A DNA stretch of 64,000 bases, taken from the NCBI GenBank assembly GCA_947446575.1, contig CANFHC010000001.1, positions 147,248-211,247 of the forward strand, in the 5' to 3' direction. Shown piece after piece: positions 53,306 to 62,380 of the stretch. Positions within the stretch are counted from its first letter, which is position 1, and every line of letters starts with the position of its first letter. The position numbers and the translations under genes were made by a program. The stretch is from Bacteriovoracaceae bacterium. GTDB taxonomy: Bacteria > Bdellovibrionota > Bacteriovoracia > Bacteriovoracales > Bacteriovoracaceae. The notes beneath the pieces are model-generated. The model made no database searches. It had not been told where the DNA came from and saw only the letters and a program-made list of their open reading frames with translations.

Positions 53306-54682
53306 ATGAAATGTTTTACCCTGTCATTAATTTGTTTCATGCTTGCCTCTTGTTCGACAAATTTGTTGAAACATAGGAATGAGTACGAGCGAGCTCCAGC
53401 GGAAGTTCAAGCAACAACTTGTACCGATTTGGTCAAAAGCATTTTCATGAGTGAAAGCTATGAAAGAGACCTTACCAAAGTAATGATTGATAAAAAGCTT
53501 ATTACTTTAAAAGAAAAATTTATGCAGGTTCAATATCCACGCCTTGAGTGGATTAACAAGGTGAAAAAATCATTCAACCAATCCTTGCGTAATTGGAATA
53601 ATAACCGCTATCCAGCTTTCTACAACTTTAATGATGAAGAAATCATCCCAACAGCAAAACGATATGCTGAAAACCTAGAGAAAATTCTCACTAACCAAAT
53701 TCCTATCGATGATGATGAAACAACTAAAGCTTATCTGGACGTTAGCGACTGGATGAAAGCGTTTGCTAATTACAAAACGGAACTCGATCAACTCATTGAA
53801 CAGAGAATTTCTCTGCAATATAATGTAAGCTTATTAAATAAATTAAAATTAGATTCTGGTGAAAGTCGCGATATTCAAATTACCGTTAAGCGAGCGGGTG
53901 TTTTAGAAAATCAGATCATTACTCTTCGAAAAGAGGATAAAAACCTCGATTTTACTATCAATAAATTAAAACATGAAATGAAAGATCTAGACGGTGGATT
54001 GATTAAAAATGGAAAAATAAAAGACCGAATCGTTCGTCAGGCCATGCTTTTGGATATGCTAACTATTGTTCAGCGAGAACTTGAATTCGTTTCTAAAAAT
54101 GCCAAAGAAGTTACCCCTGAGTTTTTAAGTGAGTTAGAAAAACTGACTATTCTTATTAAAACTAGTGAATATGCTCCTTCAACCTTTGGAGTTTATAAGA
54201 TCGAGAATAAAATATTTATTCGCGAACTTATCGCTGCTTCAAAACTAGATATCGCCTACAGTAAAATTAAAGAGCCACTTTTAAAAATCAAAACCATTGC
54301 GATGGATTTCTTTAAAAATAAATCCGCTGGAACTGACGAAGAAAAAATTGGTATCTTTAAAAAGATGTATTTAAAAATTACGAGCATCACTCCTAAACAA
54401 GCAACTATCGGTGGAAGCTCACTTGTCGTTGCCGGAATCGGATTAGAGCGCTACTTTTGGTTTAAAGACACAGGTTTAGAAGCAATAAATTCAGGATCAC
54501 AATATCCAGAAGTGATCACCTCGCAAGAGCCAGAAGTTATAAACTCACAAGCTCCAGAAAAAATGGGCCCAGAAGACCAGGCCCACAGACAACAATTAGA
54601 TAAAACAAAACAAATCGAAACAGATAAAAGTGCAGGACATAGTTCAGTCGTTGAAATTCAAATCGACGAACTCACAAAATAA
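53306..54682 (+). CDS. lipoprotein with coiled coils, unknown function
   Basis: A 458-aa lipoprotein; lipobox LASC at about residue 16. The mature protein is long and helical with charged coiled-coil-like stretches. A short Gly-rich hydrophobic segment lies near residue 375 (GGSSLVVAGIGLERYFW), followed by a degenerate repeat (SQYPEVITS, SQEPEVINS, SQAPEKMG) and a polar tail. No family recognised. It is divergent from the giant lipoprotein and shares its putative operator, so co-regulation is likely. It is adjacent and convergent to fadD. Confidence 0.65.
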   Translation: MKCFTLSLICFMLASCSTNLLKHRNEYERAPAEVQATTCTDLVKSIFMSESYERDLTKVMIDKKLITLKEKFMQVQYPRLEWINKVKKSFNQSLRNWNNNRYPAFYNFNDEEIIPTAKRYAENLEKILTNQIPIDDDETTKAYLDVSDWMKAFANYKTELDQLIEQRISLQYNVSLLNKLKLDSGESRDIQITVKRAGVLENQIITLRKEDKNLDFTINKLKHEMKDLDGGLIKNGKIKDRIVRQAMLLDMLTIVQRELEFVSKNAKEVTPEFLSELEKLTILIKTSEYAPSTFGVYKIENKIFIRELIAASKLDIAYSKIKEPLLKIKTIAMDFFKNKSAGTDEEKIGIFKKMYLKITSITPKQATIGGSSLVVAGIGLERYFWFKDTGLEAINSGSQYPEVITSQEPEVINSQAPEKMGPEDQAHRQQLDKTKQIETDKSAGHSSVVEIQIDELTK

Positions 54683-56347
54683 TCACTGTCCTCTTAAATC
54701 TTTTCTTAAAATCTTCCCAACATTTGTTTTTGGAAGTTCAGTTCTAAATTCCACATGGCGAGGAATTTTATAATTCGTTAAATTCTCTCTACAGAATGCA
54801 ATAATTTCTTCAACAGTTAATGTTGGATCTTTTTTAACGATAAAAAGTTTAATCGCTTCAGTTGTTTTATCATCTGGCACACCAATAGCTGCCACTTCAA
54901 AAACTTTTGGATTTTGTGAAACTACATCCTCAATTTCGTTAGGATAAACATTAAAACCAGAAACTAAAATCATATCTTTTTTGCGATCGACGATTTTAAC
55001 AAAACCTTCGTTATCCATTATTCCAACATCACCCGTTTTAATATATCCGTCAGCCGTCATGACTTTTGCCGTCTCATCATCTCGCTTCCAATACCCTTTC
55101 ATAACTTGTGGACCTTTAATGCAAATCTCACCAATCTCTCCAATGGCGAGAGTCTTTTCTAGATCATCTTTAATCACAACTTCAGTTGATGAAATAGGAA
55201 GTCCAATAAAGCCATTATACTCTTTTATGTTCAAAGGATTCACACAAGCAGCTGGTGAAGTTTCTGTTAATCCATAAGCTTCAATGAGAGTTTTTCCAGT
55301 TACTTTTTTCCATTTATCGGCTACGGCTTTTTGCACAGCCATTCCTCCACCCAAGCAAATGCGCGCAGATGAAAAATCTACCGACGCAAAATCTGGATGA
55401 TTGAGAAGACCATTAAAAAGAGTGTTCACTCCTGTGATCACCGTGAATTTCCAATTTTTTAATTCTTTGATGAAGCCTGCCATATCGCGAGGATTTGTAA
55501 TCAATACATTTTCACCGCCGACAGTGGCAAAAATGCATGAAACAGTAAGAGAGAAAATATGATAAAGCGGAAGCGGAGTAATGACTACTTCTTCCCCACT
55601 AACAATTTGAGGAGCTAGCCATGCTCTTGCCTGACAAATATTGGCAATAATATTTTTATGTAAAAGGATCGCGCCTTTTGCTACGCCAGTTGTTCCACCT
55701 GTATACTGCAAAAACGCGATGTCTTCTTTTGTGATCCCGGGCTTTGAAAATTTCTTTTCATCTCCAGTATTCATAGCGCTCACAAAACCAACAGCGTTCG
55801 GAATGGACCAAGCAGGAACCATTTTTTTAATTCTTTTAATAACGAAATTAACGATTAACGATTTTGGAAAACTTAACATGTCGCCAATCGAGGTAACCAA
55901 AACAAATTTGACATCAGTGTGAGCGAGAACATGCTCCAAGGTGTGGGCTGCATTTTCAAAAATAACGATGGCCAATGCTCCAGAGTCTTTTAACTGATGT
56001 TCTAATTCGCGAGGAGTATAAAGAGGATTGACGTTTACGACGACCATTCCGGCGCGCAAGACCCCAAACAAGGCAATTGGATATTGAAGGATATTTGGCA
56101 TCATCAAGGCCACTCGGTCGCCTTTTTTAAGCCCTAAATCATTTTGTAAATAACTCGCAAATTTTTGAGACTGGCGGTCCACCTCTCTATAGGTCAGACT
56201 TTTTCCCATACAATGGAAGGCTGGTTTATCGGGAAAATTTTTAAAACTTTCCTCTAAAAGTTCAGGGATGGAATTGTACTTTTCCATCTGATCTTCAATA
56301 GTTGCAGGGACTCCGGACTGATAGTTTTTTAACCAAATCTTTTCCAT
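54683..56347 (-). CDS. fadD: long-chain fatty acid-CoA ligase FadD
   Basis: A 554-aa AMP-forming acyl-CoA synthetase. Motifs are LQYTGGTTGVAKGAIL (AMP-binding P-loop), EAYGLTETSP, GYIKTGDVG and VDRKKDMILVSGFNVYPNEIE, with the C-terminal PKTNVGKILRKDLR containing the catalytic Lys. Length and motifs match E. coli FadD. It activates fatty acids for beta-oxidation or lipid synthesis. ATG 56347 was chosen (GAGG at 6 nt); the longer frame to 56398 is not family-like. Confidence 0.93.
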   Translation of the reverse strand: MEKIWLKNYQSGVPATIEDQMEKYNSIPELLEESFKNFPDKPAFHCMGKSLTYREVDRQSQKFASYLQNDLGLKKGDRVALMMPNILQYPIALFGVLRAGMVVVNVNPLYTPRELEHQLKDSGALAIVIFENAAHTLEHVLAHTDVKFVLVTSIGDMLSFPKSLIVNFVIKRIKKMVPAWSIPNAVGFVSAMNTGDEKKFSKPGITKEDIAFLQYTGGTTGVAKGAILLHKNIIANICQARAWLAPQIVSGEEVVITPLPLYHIFSLTVSCIFATVGGENVLITNPRDMAGFIKELKNWKFTVITGVNTLFNGLLNHPDFASVDFSSARICLGGGMAVQKAVADKWKKVTGKTLIEAYGLTETSPAACVNPLNIKEYNGFIGLPISSTEVVIKDDLEKTLAIGEIGEICIKGPQVMKGYWKRDDETAKVMTADGYIKTGDVGIMDNEGFVKIVDRKKDMILVSGFNVYPNEIEDVVSQNPKVFEVAAIGVPDDKTTEAIKLFIVKKDPTLTVEEIIAFCRENLTNYKIPRHVEFRTELPKTNVGKILRKDLRGQ

Positions 56348-56436
56348 AATTAACCTCAAAAAATGTATAGATTTAGTGTAATAGAGCTGTCGTATCAACG
56401 CAAAGGGTTGTCACAAAATTTATGTTATTTTATATT

Positions 56437-56464
56437 TTGAACTAGCACTGACCTGTGTTATATC
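56437..56464 (+). promoter_or_regulatory. likely promoter of the RRM protein gene
   Basis: TTGAAC (56437-56442), 16-nt spacer, TATATC (56459-56464). The start would lie near 56471, leaving a leader of about 60 nt. Confidence 0.45.
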
Positions 56465-56529
56465 TTTAGCCTAATAGTTACTTGGTCCTAAGCGTTTACC
56501 CACTTTTGACCTTTTTTTGGAGTTTTTTT

Positions 56530-56916
56530 ATGGCTGCTAAGTTGTACGTTGGAAATCTTCCTTACTCTGCTACTGAAGATGGACTTAAGACACATTTCTC
56601 TTCTGCTGGATCAGTTGCATCAGTAAAAATCATCATCGACCGTGAAACAGGAAGAAGCAAGGGCTTCGGATTTGTTGAAATGGAATCAGATGACGGAGCT
56701 CAATCAGCTGTTTCTCAATTGGATGGTCAAGAGTACGAAGGACGTTCTCTAAGAGTATCTGAAGCTAAACCACAACCAGAGAGAGAATCTCGCGGCGGTG
56801 GCGGTGGATTCGGTGGTGGAAGATCTGGTGGCGGATTCGGCGGCGGCGGTGGAAACCGTGGCGGTGGAGACCGTGGAGATCGTGGTTCACGCGGCGGCGG
56901 CGGCGGTAGATACTAG
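56530..56916 (+). CDS. RRM RNA-binding protein with Gly/Arg-rich tail
   Basis: A 128-aa protein. The first about 82 residues are one RNA recognition motif, with RNP2 LYVGNL and RNP1 KGFGFVEM, as in bacterial and plant glycine-rich RNA-binding proteins. The last about 45 residues are almost only Gly, Arg, Asp and Ser, in RGG-like order. It probably binds RNA as a chaperone, often cold-induced. ATG 56530 was chosen (GGAG at 8 nt). A strong terminator follows, so it is a single-gene unit. Confidence 0.92.
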   Translation: MAAKLYVGNLPYSATEDGLKTHFSSAGSVASVKIIIDRETGRSKGFGFVEMESDDGAQSAVSQLDGQEYEGRSLRVSEAKPQPERESRGGGGGFGGGRSGGGFGGGGGNRGGGDRGDRGSRGGGGGRY

Positions 56917-56957
56917 TCTCTAATTAAATTTAGACTTGCTACACGATTTATATAAAA

Positions 56958-56986
56958 GACGGCCCATTAATTTGGGCCGTTTTTAT
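56958..56986. terminator. intrinsic terminator after the RRM gene
   Basis: ACGGCCCA (56959-56966) pairs with TGGGCCGT (56973-56980), loop TTAATT, with A-rich and T-rich flanks. It mainly ends the plus-strand RRM transcript. Confidence 0.9.
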
Positions 56987-57024
56987 TTTACAGAACCTAC
57001 TCACTAAATAGACAATAATTTCTT

Positions 57025-57249
57025 ATGACAAAACCCCTTATTCCCAACATAGACTATTATCTCAATACCGATGGAAACGTTGTCTTCACTGAAGCCTATC
57101 ATTTAAAGCGCGGTTACTGCTGTCAGAGCGATTGCCTTCATTGTCCTTACGGATTTAAAGATAAGGTAGATCCAAGCATTCCGCCGGAGTTTAGAGATGT
57201 TTGGGAAAGTGATACATATGAGATTGATGATGAAGATCAAGATGAATAG
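57025..57249 (+). CDS. DUF5522 small Cys protein
   Basis: A 74-aa protein with the Cys cluster of DUF5522: GYCCQSDCLHCPYGFK at about residues 30-45, followed by an acidic C-terminus. The CC-x3-C-x2-C-P-Y pattern is likely a metal site. Function of the family is unknown. Its 3' end lies 13 nt before the secreted protein gene at 57263. Confidence 0.8.
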   Translation: MTKPLIPNIDYYLNTDGNVVFTEAYHLKRGYCCQSDCLHCPYGFKDKVDPSIPPEFRDVWESDTYEIDDEDQDE

Positions 57250-57262
57250 TATTGAAGACAGT

Positions 57263-57739
57263 ATGAAAACTTTAGCACTGTTATTTTCACTAATTCCTTT
57301 TACACTGCACGCAAACTTGGATGGCGTCTATAAAAATACATATCAAAAAAATGGATACTTTTGTGAATTCAATGCTGACATAAAACAAGCTGCTAATTCA
57401 ATTACTCTAATGAAATGGATCACAGATTGTAACTCTGATGCTGGAGCTTACAGCATTAATATGAATGGCCCAGTTAAGTTCACTCTTTTAAAAAATAAAA
57501 AAGTTGAAGTTGAAATGGAAGAAGATGTCTCTGTGTACGACGCAACAACTGCAGAGTTAAATGAAAATAAATTTAAACTTAACTACAACTTCGAAGCCTA
57601 TCTTGAAGGTGAAGTTTTAAAATATGAAATTCTTTTTGACTTCTCTTTGTTCAAAAATGTGTTGAACTACAATATTCAATACAAACAAAATGATCAGGTC
57701 ATCTTTAACGATGAAGCCTCAGGAAATAAAATTAACTAA
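57263..57739 (+). CDS. secreted small beta-rich protein
   Basis: A 158-aa exported protein; signal peptide about residues 1-17 (ALLFSLIPFTLHA). The mature part is probably a beta-barrel or sandwich; two Cys (FCEF and DCNSD) may form a disulfide. No recognised family. ATG 57263 was chosen because it opens the signal peptide; the longer frame from 57197 overlaps the DUF5522 gene. It converges with the 834-aa gene at 57766. Confidence 0.65.
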   Translation: MKTLALLFSLIPFTLHANLDGVYKNTYQKNGYFCEFNADIKQAANSITLMKWITDCNSDAGAYSINMNGPVKFTLLKNKKVEVEMEEDVSVYDATTAELNENKFKLNYNFEAYLEGEVLKYEILFDFSLFKNVLNYNIQYKQNDQVIFNDEASGNKIN

Positions 57740-57765
57740 AATTTTCTTATCATTTTTTTCTTTTT

Positions 57766-60270
57766 TCATAATTTGATAATGTCTCGTAGGCTTGCAAAAC
57801 TCTTCATTTTTGTTTTTACAACTTTAATAAAATCAGAAAACAACGGTGACTTTTCAATGGCCTTAATGATTTCTTCATTCTTACCTTCGTACCGTGGAAT
57901 TAAATACGATTTACCGTTGGTGTTATGTCTTATCACTGCAACATTTACGAGTTCTTCATTTATTCCATTTTTATCTTTAATTTTTATCGAGATAACAAAA
58001 GACTCATCAATATCCACTCCTCTTTTTTGAAGTTCTACTTCACTTAGCGTCTTTAAACTCTCTGGAGTAACGATTAAACCACCACTACCACTTGAAATTG
58101 AAGCTGGCGCACGATCCAATTTTGCCATATCACTTTTTAATGTATCTGCTTCTTTTTTTAGCGACTTTACTTCGGCAACTTCTTTTGGCTTCGAAGAATC
58201 TTTAAATTCATTTTGTTTTCTTTCAAGATCTGCAAACCTTCTCTCCATTTCAGCTCTCTGACTTGCCAGCTCTTGTTGTGTTCGAGCAAGCTCACCGCTG
58301 ACAGCACTTATTTTACTTCGATTAGCATTTACCTCTTTTGAGACTTCACTCTTATAATTTTCGAATTCTTGTTTTGTGAATTCAGAATTTTGAGTAGAAG
58401 GAGAGCTCTGTGCTCCTGGTGTAGCTGAATCGTTTTGAGAAGTCTTTGTTGTTTTATCTTTTTTAGTTGTCTCGGGCAGATCATCTGTCCAATAATCGTT
58501 TTTAGAATTCCTACGAACTCCTTCAATTCTCTGAGAGGTTGAGCCTGATGGAAGTATTCTATTAACTATTGAAGTAGGTGTTACTGTTGAAGTATATTCG
58601 TTTGGAGTCCTTGGAATACTCGGTGCTGTTTCAAATACAGATTCAGCTTTGTCATTTTTAGCGTATTCAGTGCGCTCTGGATTCGGAGCTTTGTAAGGAG
58701 GTATTTCAGAATTTAATTTTCTTTCTTTAAAATCTTCCATTTTTTCGGCAATCATTATTGGTGTTACAGGTTTTCCAAGTGCGATTAAGCTTCCTTCGAT
58801 TCCAAGAAAGTTTTCGGCGAAATCAGGGAGAGAGCTTTTTGCTTTTTGGATATCTTCTTGAGATTGTGATGAAGAATTCATTACGTCTGCGATATTTCCG
58901 ATTGAAAATCTTAATTTTTCATTACCTTCCATATAATCGATAGCTTTAAGGGCATCGCTATCGCATTTTTTACCGAGTGGGGAAAGATCACATTGCATGA
59001 TCTTTTTTAAGTCAGATGATAAAAGTGGGCCACCAGATTTGCACGACGAAGAGCCTTTTGAATCTTCAGATGAACAAGAATAATTTGCACAAAACAATTT
59101 TTTCTTTTCAATGTTGTTATCTACACTGACTTCTGGTCTAGTATTCTTAGTAAAGCCATCATACCAGTCATCTAGCTTTTGCTCACTATTAATAGTCCCA
59201 TGGGCATCATTAGGAATTTTAGATTTTGCGAGTGCGATACATTGGAAGCCGTAAGCTCTTAACGCTACATCATCACTATCGAAATCAATCAATTGATCAT
59301 CCATAGGCTTGACTTCAAGACCGTTAAATATCATTTTCGAGTTATCTTTTTTGATACTTCCAAGCTCATCTAAATCAGAGCATAAAAATTTATTAATGTT
59401 TTTTGTAACTTTAGAACACTCATTTGCCATTGTTGGTGCAAAAAATTCTTTTTGATTTTTTTTATCTTTGAAAAAATTGGCTATATATATCTTTGCAGAA
59501 GATTTATTTTTATTTAAATTAAATCCTGATATATATTTTATAAAATCATCGATTTTTTCAGCGTCGCGTATAAACTTTAGCTGGCCGTAATTATCAAACA
59601 ATTCTTTTAAGACTAATGGATCTTTGTTTGTTTGTAATGTCTTAACAATTTGTTCAGCTGAAATCTCATCTAACTGACTAGTAAGACTGAATCCTGATGC
59701 CTCGCCATCAAGTGGACATTGCAGGTTACTATTGTTTTTAGTAAATCCTGCAACTCCTAAATTACTTGTATATTTATCTGCTAAAATTCCAAATAAACCA
59801 TCACCGTATTTCGATTTTTTATTCGTGGGATTTAAATTTTTCTTTAAAAAATTCAGCTTCATATCATAGAGTGATCCCTTGCTAGTTCCTCCACATTTTT
59901 CAATTTCTTTCATTTGAGAAAGAGAACATTCTCTTTTAACATTTCCCGCCGTGTCGGCTTCTTTCATGAGTAAATCATCACCGTTAGAATTAAAGAAGTT
60001 CGTTAAAAATGCTGTCTCTTCTAAATTTTGGTTTATCTGCAGAGCTAGTTTTGAAGCTAGTTTTTCTAAAACATATTTTTCTTGGTCTTTTTTTACTTTT
60101 TCAAGTTCCGCCAATCCTTTGTTATATCCACAAGAAGTTAATTCTTTATTTAACATTTCTATCGGACCACTAAGAGTGCTGACAGTGCTTAAACATCCCT
60201 TAACTCCATCGTTTGCAAAAACATTTGGAATTACAAATAAAACAAGAATATAAGGATAGATTTTTTTCAT
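57766..60270 (-). CDS. secreted 834-aa protein with coiled coil, unknown function
   Basis: An exported protein (signal MKKIYPYILVLFVIPNVFA). The first about 550 residues have many Cys (about 15), suggesting a disulfide-stabilised domain. A low-complexity Thr/Ser/Pro linker follows at about 560-630, then a coiled coil at about 630-715, then a C-terminal domain of about 110 residues (VELQKRGVDIDESFVISIKIK and following). There is no catalytic motif I can name. It starts at ATG 60270. The start lies 24 nt after the stop of the upstream exported gene at 60294, so the two form one operon. Probably envelope-associated. Confidence 0.65.
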   Translation of the reverse strand: MKKIYPYILVLFVIPNVFANDGVKGCLSTVSTLSGPIEMLNKELTSCGYNKGLAELEKVKKDQEKYVLEKLASKLALQINQNLEETAFLTNFFNSNGDDLLMKEADTAGNVKRECSLSQMKEIEKCGGTSKGSLYDMKLNFLKKNLNPTNKKSKYGDGLFGILADKYTSNLGVAGFTKNNSNLQCPLDGEASGFSLTSQLDEISAEQIVKTLQTNKDPLVLKELFDNYGQLKFIRDAEKIDDFIKYISGFNLNKNKSSAKIYIANFFKDKKNQKEFFAPTMANECSKVTKNINKFLCSDLDELGSIKKDNSKMIFNGLEVKPMDDQLIDFDSDDVALRAYGFQCIALAKSKIPNDAHGTINSEQKLDDWYDGFTKNTRPEVSVDNNIEKKKLFCANYSCSSEDSKGSSSCKSGGPLLSSDLKKIMQCDLSPLGKKCDSDALKAIDYMEGNEKLRFSIGNIADVMNSSSQSQEDIQKAKSSLPDFAENFLGIEGSLIALGKPVTPIMIAEKMEDFKERKLNSEIPPYKAPNPERTEYAKNDKAESVFETAPSIPRTPNEYTSTVTPTSIVNRILPSGSTSQRIEGVRRNSKNDYWTDDLPETTKKDKTTKTSQNDSATPGAQSSPSTQNSEFTKQEFENYKSEVSKEVNANRSKISAVSGELARTQQELASQRAEMERRFADLERKQNEFKDSSKPKEVAEVKSLKKEADTLKSDMAKLDRAPASISSGSGGLIVTPESLKTLSEVELQKRGVDIDESFVISIKIKDKNGINEELVNVAVIRHNTNGKSYLIPRYEGKNEEIIKAIEKSPLFSDFIKVVKTKMKSFASLRDIIKL

Positions 60271-60293
60271 TTCAAATTCTCTTGAAATTCTAG

Positions 60294-60992
60294 TTAAGGA
60301 CATTTTTTCTCAGCATAAACTGAATAAGCAGCACCATGAGAACATGCCATTGAAATAATTTGTGCAACAGAATTCTTTGAACCTTCTATTGTATATTTAC
60401 CTTTAACTCTCATCGATTCTAAATAATCTAACAAAGTTTCGCCTTCAGTATTTTTCGCATTAACCATCTCTGCAAACTTTGAAGGATCTTTTCTTTTTTT
60501 ATTATAATAAAGCCACATGATATCCAAAAACTTTACACGCTTACTTGGATCATCACCAATCAAGTGAGCGAGAGGACTTTTTACTACATTTGAATAGCCT
60601 TCTGGCTGACAAGCAGGGGTTTTGAAATAATCATCGAGTGGGTATGGTGTGGCTTGCATGTCTTCCAACATAGTCGTTATAATCTGCCATTCTATATTGC
60701 TGAATTGTAAACAAAACCTAATTTGATAATCACTCTCTGGAACTTTATCCGTCACTACTGCCGGCGACCTCGACACCCCAGATTTCTCAATCAATACCAA
60801 CGGCGACTTACTTGCTAATTCCAAAGGTGCAGCGACGTCATGATTTAATTCAATTGCAGTTTTTTTGTCTGGCTGAACATCATTGCCAACAGAAGACTTT
60901 GTGCATGAAACACAATCGGTATTTTTATTTCCAGCAAACGCAGCAACGTTAATTAGCGCGCCCACCAGAAATACTATAATTTTAGTATTCAT
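60294..60992 (-). CDS. secreted protein, unknown function
   Basis: A 232-aa exported protein with a signal peptide (about residues 1-20, ending AFA-G). Cys residues are in CVSC near the N-terminus, FCLQF, ACQPEG, MACSHG and KKCP, so disulfides are likely. A single ankyrin-like unit, NAKNTEGETLLDYLESMR, is visible near the C-terminus. No family recognised. It is first of two exported genes; the region 60993-61103 upstream has no gene. Confidence 0.65.
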   Translation of the reverse strand: MNTKIIVFLVGALINVAAFAGNKNTDCVSCTKSSVGNDVQPDKKTAIELNHDVAAPLELASKSPLVLIEKSGVSRSPAVVTDKVPESDYQIRFCLQFSNIEWQIITTMLEDMQATPYPLDDYFKTPACQPEGYSNVVKSPLAHLIGDDPSKRVKFLDIMWLYYNKKRKDPSKFAEMVNAKNTEGETLLDYLESMRVKGKYTIEGSKNSVAQIISMACSHGAAYSVYAEKKCP

Positions 60993-61103
60993 TGATCTTT
61001 TCCATCAGGTCCGTTTACAAATCTTACTAATCTGATCGGTTGCTAAGGAAATTCCCTTTAATTCACCATAGACATTACAGTGAATTCAGGTGGTTAAGAT
61101 TTG

Positions 61104-61126
61104 AAAAAGGTTCCTGGAACCTTTTT
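61104..61126. terminator. near-perfect palindrome with A/T flanks, terminator-like
   Basis: A-run plus GGTTCC (61104-61114) pairs with GGAACC plus T-run (61116-61126) around a central T. It is symmetrical, so it can act on both strands. It ends the HD-domain gene (its stop lies at the edge). The same GGTTCC-N-GGAACC core occurs in coaX at 36709-36721. Confidence 0.7.
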
Positions 61127-61751
61127 AGACTTCGAGCTTTAGTTGTTCGAGATAATTTTTAATAAAACTAAAGCGTTGATGGGCACAATTTTTTGCAGAT
61201 CTTGTGTTCATCATACCTGCCACTTTTTTTAATTTAATTTCGATATGATCAATCGCATTTTCACCATCATCTAACTCTCGATTGAGAGCAAATGGATCAG
61301 CACTATTGTAAAATGGTCTACTGAGCTGAGTTGAAATAGAAAATAGTCTCGCCAGACCAATGGCCCCGAGTCCGTCTAGGCGATCAGCGTCTTGAACAAT
61401 TTTTGCTTCCAAAGTCTCAGGTGTGACTCCTCCACTAAAACTATGAGCTAGAATGGCGTGAGCAATTTCTGGAAAATATTTTTGGGGATAATCAACACTC
61501 GAAAGAAATTCAAGTGCAGCAACTGCTGCCATTTTGGAAGCAGACTTTCGTTCAGGATGATTTTTGGGAAGATTAACGATGTCATGCAACCATGCTGCGG
61601 GAATGACAACTTCAAGCTTCGCGTTTTCATCAATGGCCAAAGCTTTGGCGGTCTTTACTACTCTTTTTACATGAGCTAAATCGTGAGCGGGATCAAGAAC
61701 CCCAAGCACTTCAGATATTTTTTTTGCAAAAATTTCTTCGAAGTGCTCCAA
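61125..61751 (-). CDS. HD-domain phosphohydrolase (YedJ/YpgQ-like)
   Basis: A 208-aa metal-dependent HD hydrolase. The His is in HDLAHVKRV (near residue 24), HD in WLHDIVNLP (near 57), and Asp in QDADRLDGLGAIG (near 120). Length and the HDLAH and DADRLDGLGA pattern fit the YedJ/YpgQ group, thought to act on nucleotides. Start is a TTG with a poor SD; a later start is possible. It follows the carbonic anhydrase gene by 5 nt. Confidence 0.85.
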   Translation of the reverse strand: MEHFEEIFAKKISEVLGVLDPAHDLAHVKRVVKTAKALAIDENAKLEVVIPAAWLHDIVNLPKNHPERKSASKMAAVAALEFLSSVDYPQKYFPEIAHAILAHSFSGGVTPETLEAKIVQDADRLDGLGAIGLARLFSISTQLSRPFYNSADPFALNRELDDGENAIDHIEIKLKKVAGMMNTRSAKNCAHQRFSFIKNYLEQLKLEV

Positions 61752-61756
61752 ATTTT

Positions 61757-62380
61757 TTAGAGCTCGACGTCGTAGAAAGTTACAAGACCAGTTGAGAGTG
61801 AGTGGTAAGCTGGAATAATTTTTATTTCCCCTGAACTCACTTTTTGACTAAGAATTGGACCTACCGTGCGAAGTTGTTGCGATACTTTGCGAGCGTTAGC
61901 AACGATAGAATTATAAAGGTGATCACCAGGAAGTTTTCTGCACTCCTCGATTATTGGCATAATTTGCCAAGAGATACCTTTTACATTGGGAAATTGATCA
62001 GGGTTCATACAAGCGCGGAAGGCTCCGCAATTTTCATGCCCCATAACAATGATTAATGGCACGCCTAAAACTTCCACCGCAAATTCTAAACTTCCAATAA
62101 CTGCATCTGATAAAACAGTTCCAGCGATTCTACATGTAAAAAGATCGCCAATGCCAACGTCAAAAACTAGCTCTGGAACAACTCGTGAATCAGCACAACT
62201 TAAAATTCCGCAGAATGGATATTGTTTTAGGTATTGAGAAAATAGTGTTTCACGACCGCGCTCAGGGTGAGTCGTGCTCCCGGTAGCGAAATCGTTATTA
62301 CCTTTTTTTAGGAGTTCGAGTGCTTCTTGCCACGTGCTCGCTCGGCTTTTTCCTTCTGCTGTGAACTTTGTTTCCACCAT
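61757..62380 (-). CDS. beta-carbonic anhydrase
   Basis: A 207-aa zinc enzyme that interconverts CO2 and bicarbonate. Ligands are visible in SCADSRVVPE (Cys and Asp-Arg pair) and GHENCGAFRA (His and Cys), in the usual order. ATG 62380 has AAGGA at 8 nt, yet lies 83 nt inside the upstream GIY-YIG frame. Likely cytoplasmic (no signal peptide). It is the third gene of the ade operon. Confidence 0.92.
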   Translation of the reverse strand: MVETKFTAEGKSRASTWQEALELLKKGNNDFATGSTTHPERGRETLFSQYLKQYPFCGILSCADSRVVPELVFDVGIGDLFTCRIAGTVLSDAVIGSLEFAVEVLGVPLIIVMGHENCGAFRACMNPDQFPNVKGISWQIMPIIEECRKLPGDHLYNSIVANARKVSQQLRTVGPILSQKVSSGEIKIIPAYHSLSTGLVTFYDVEL

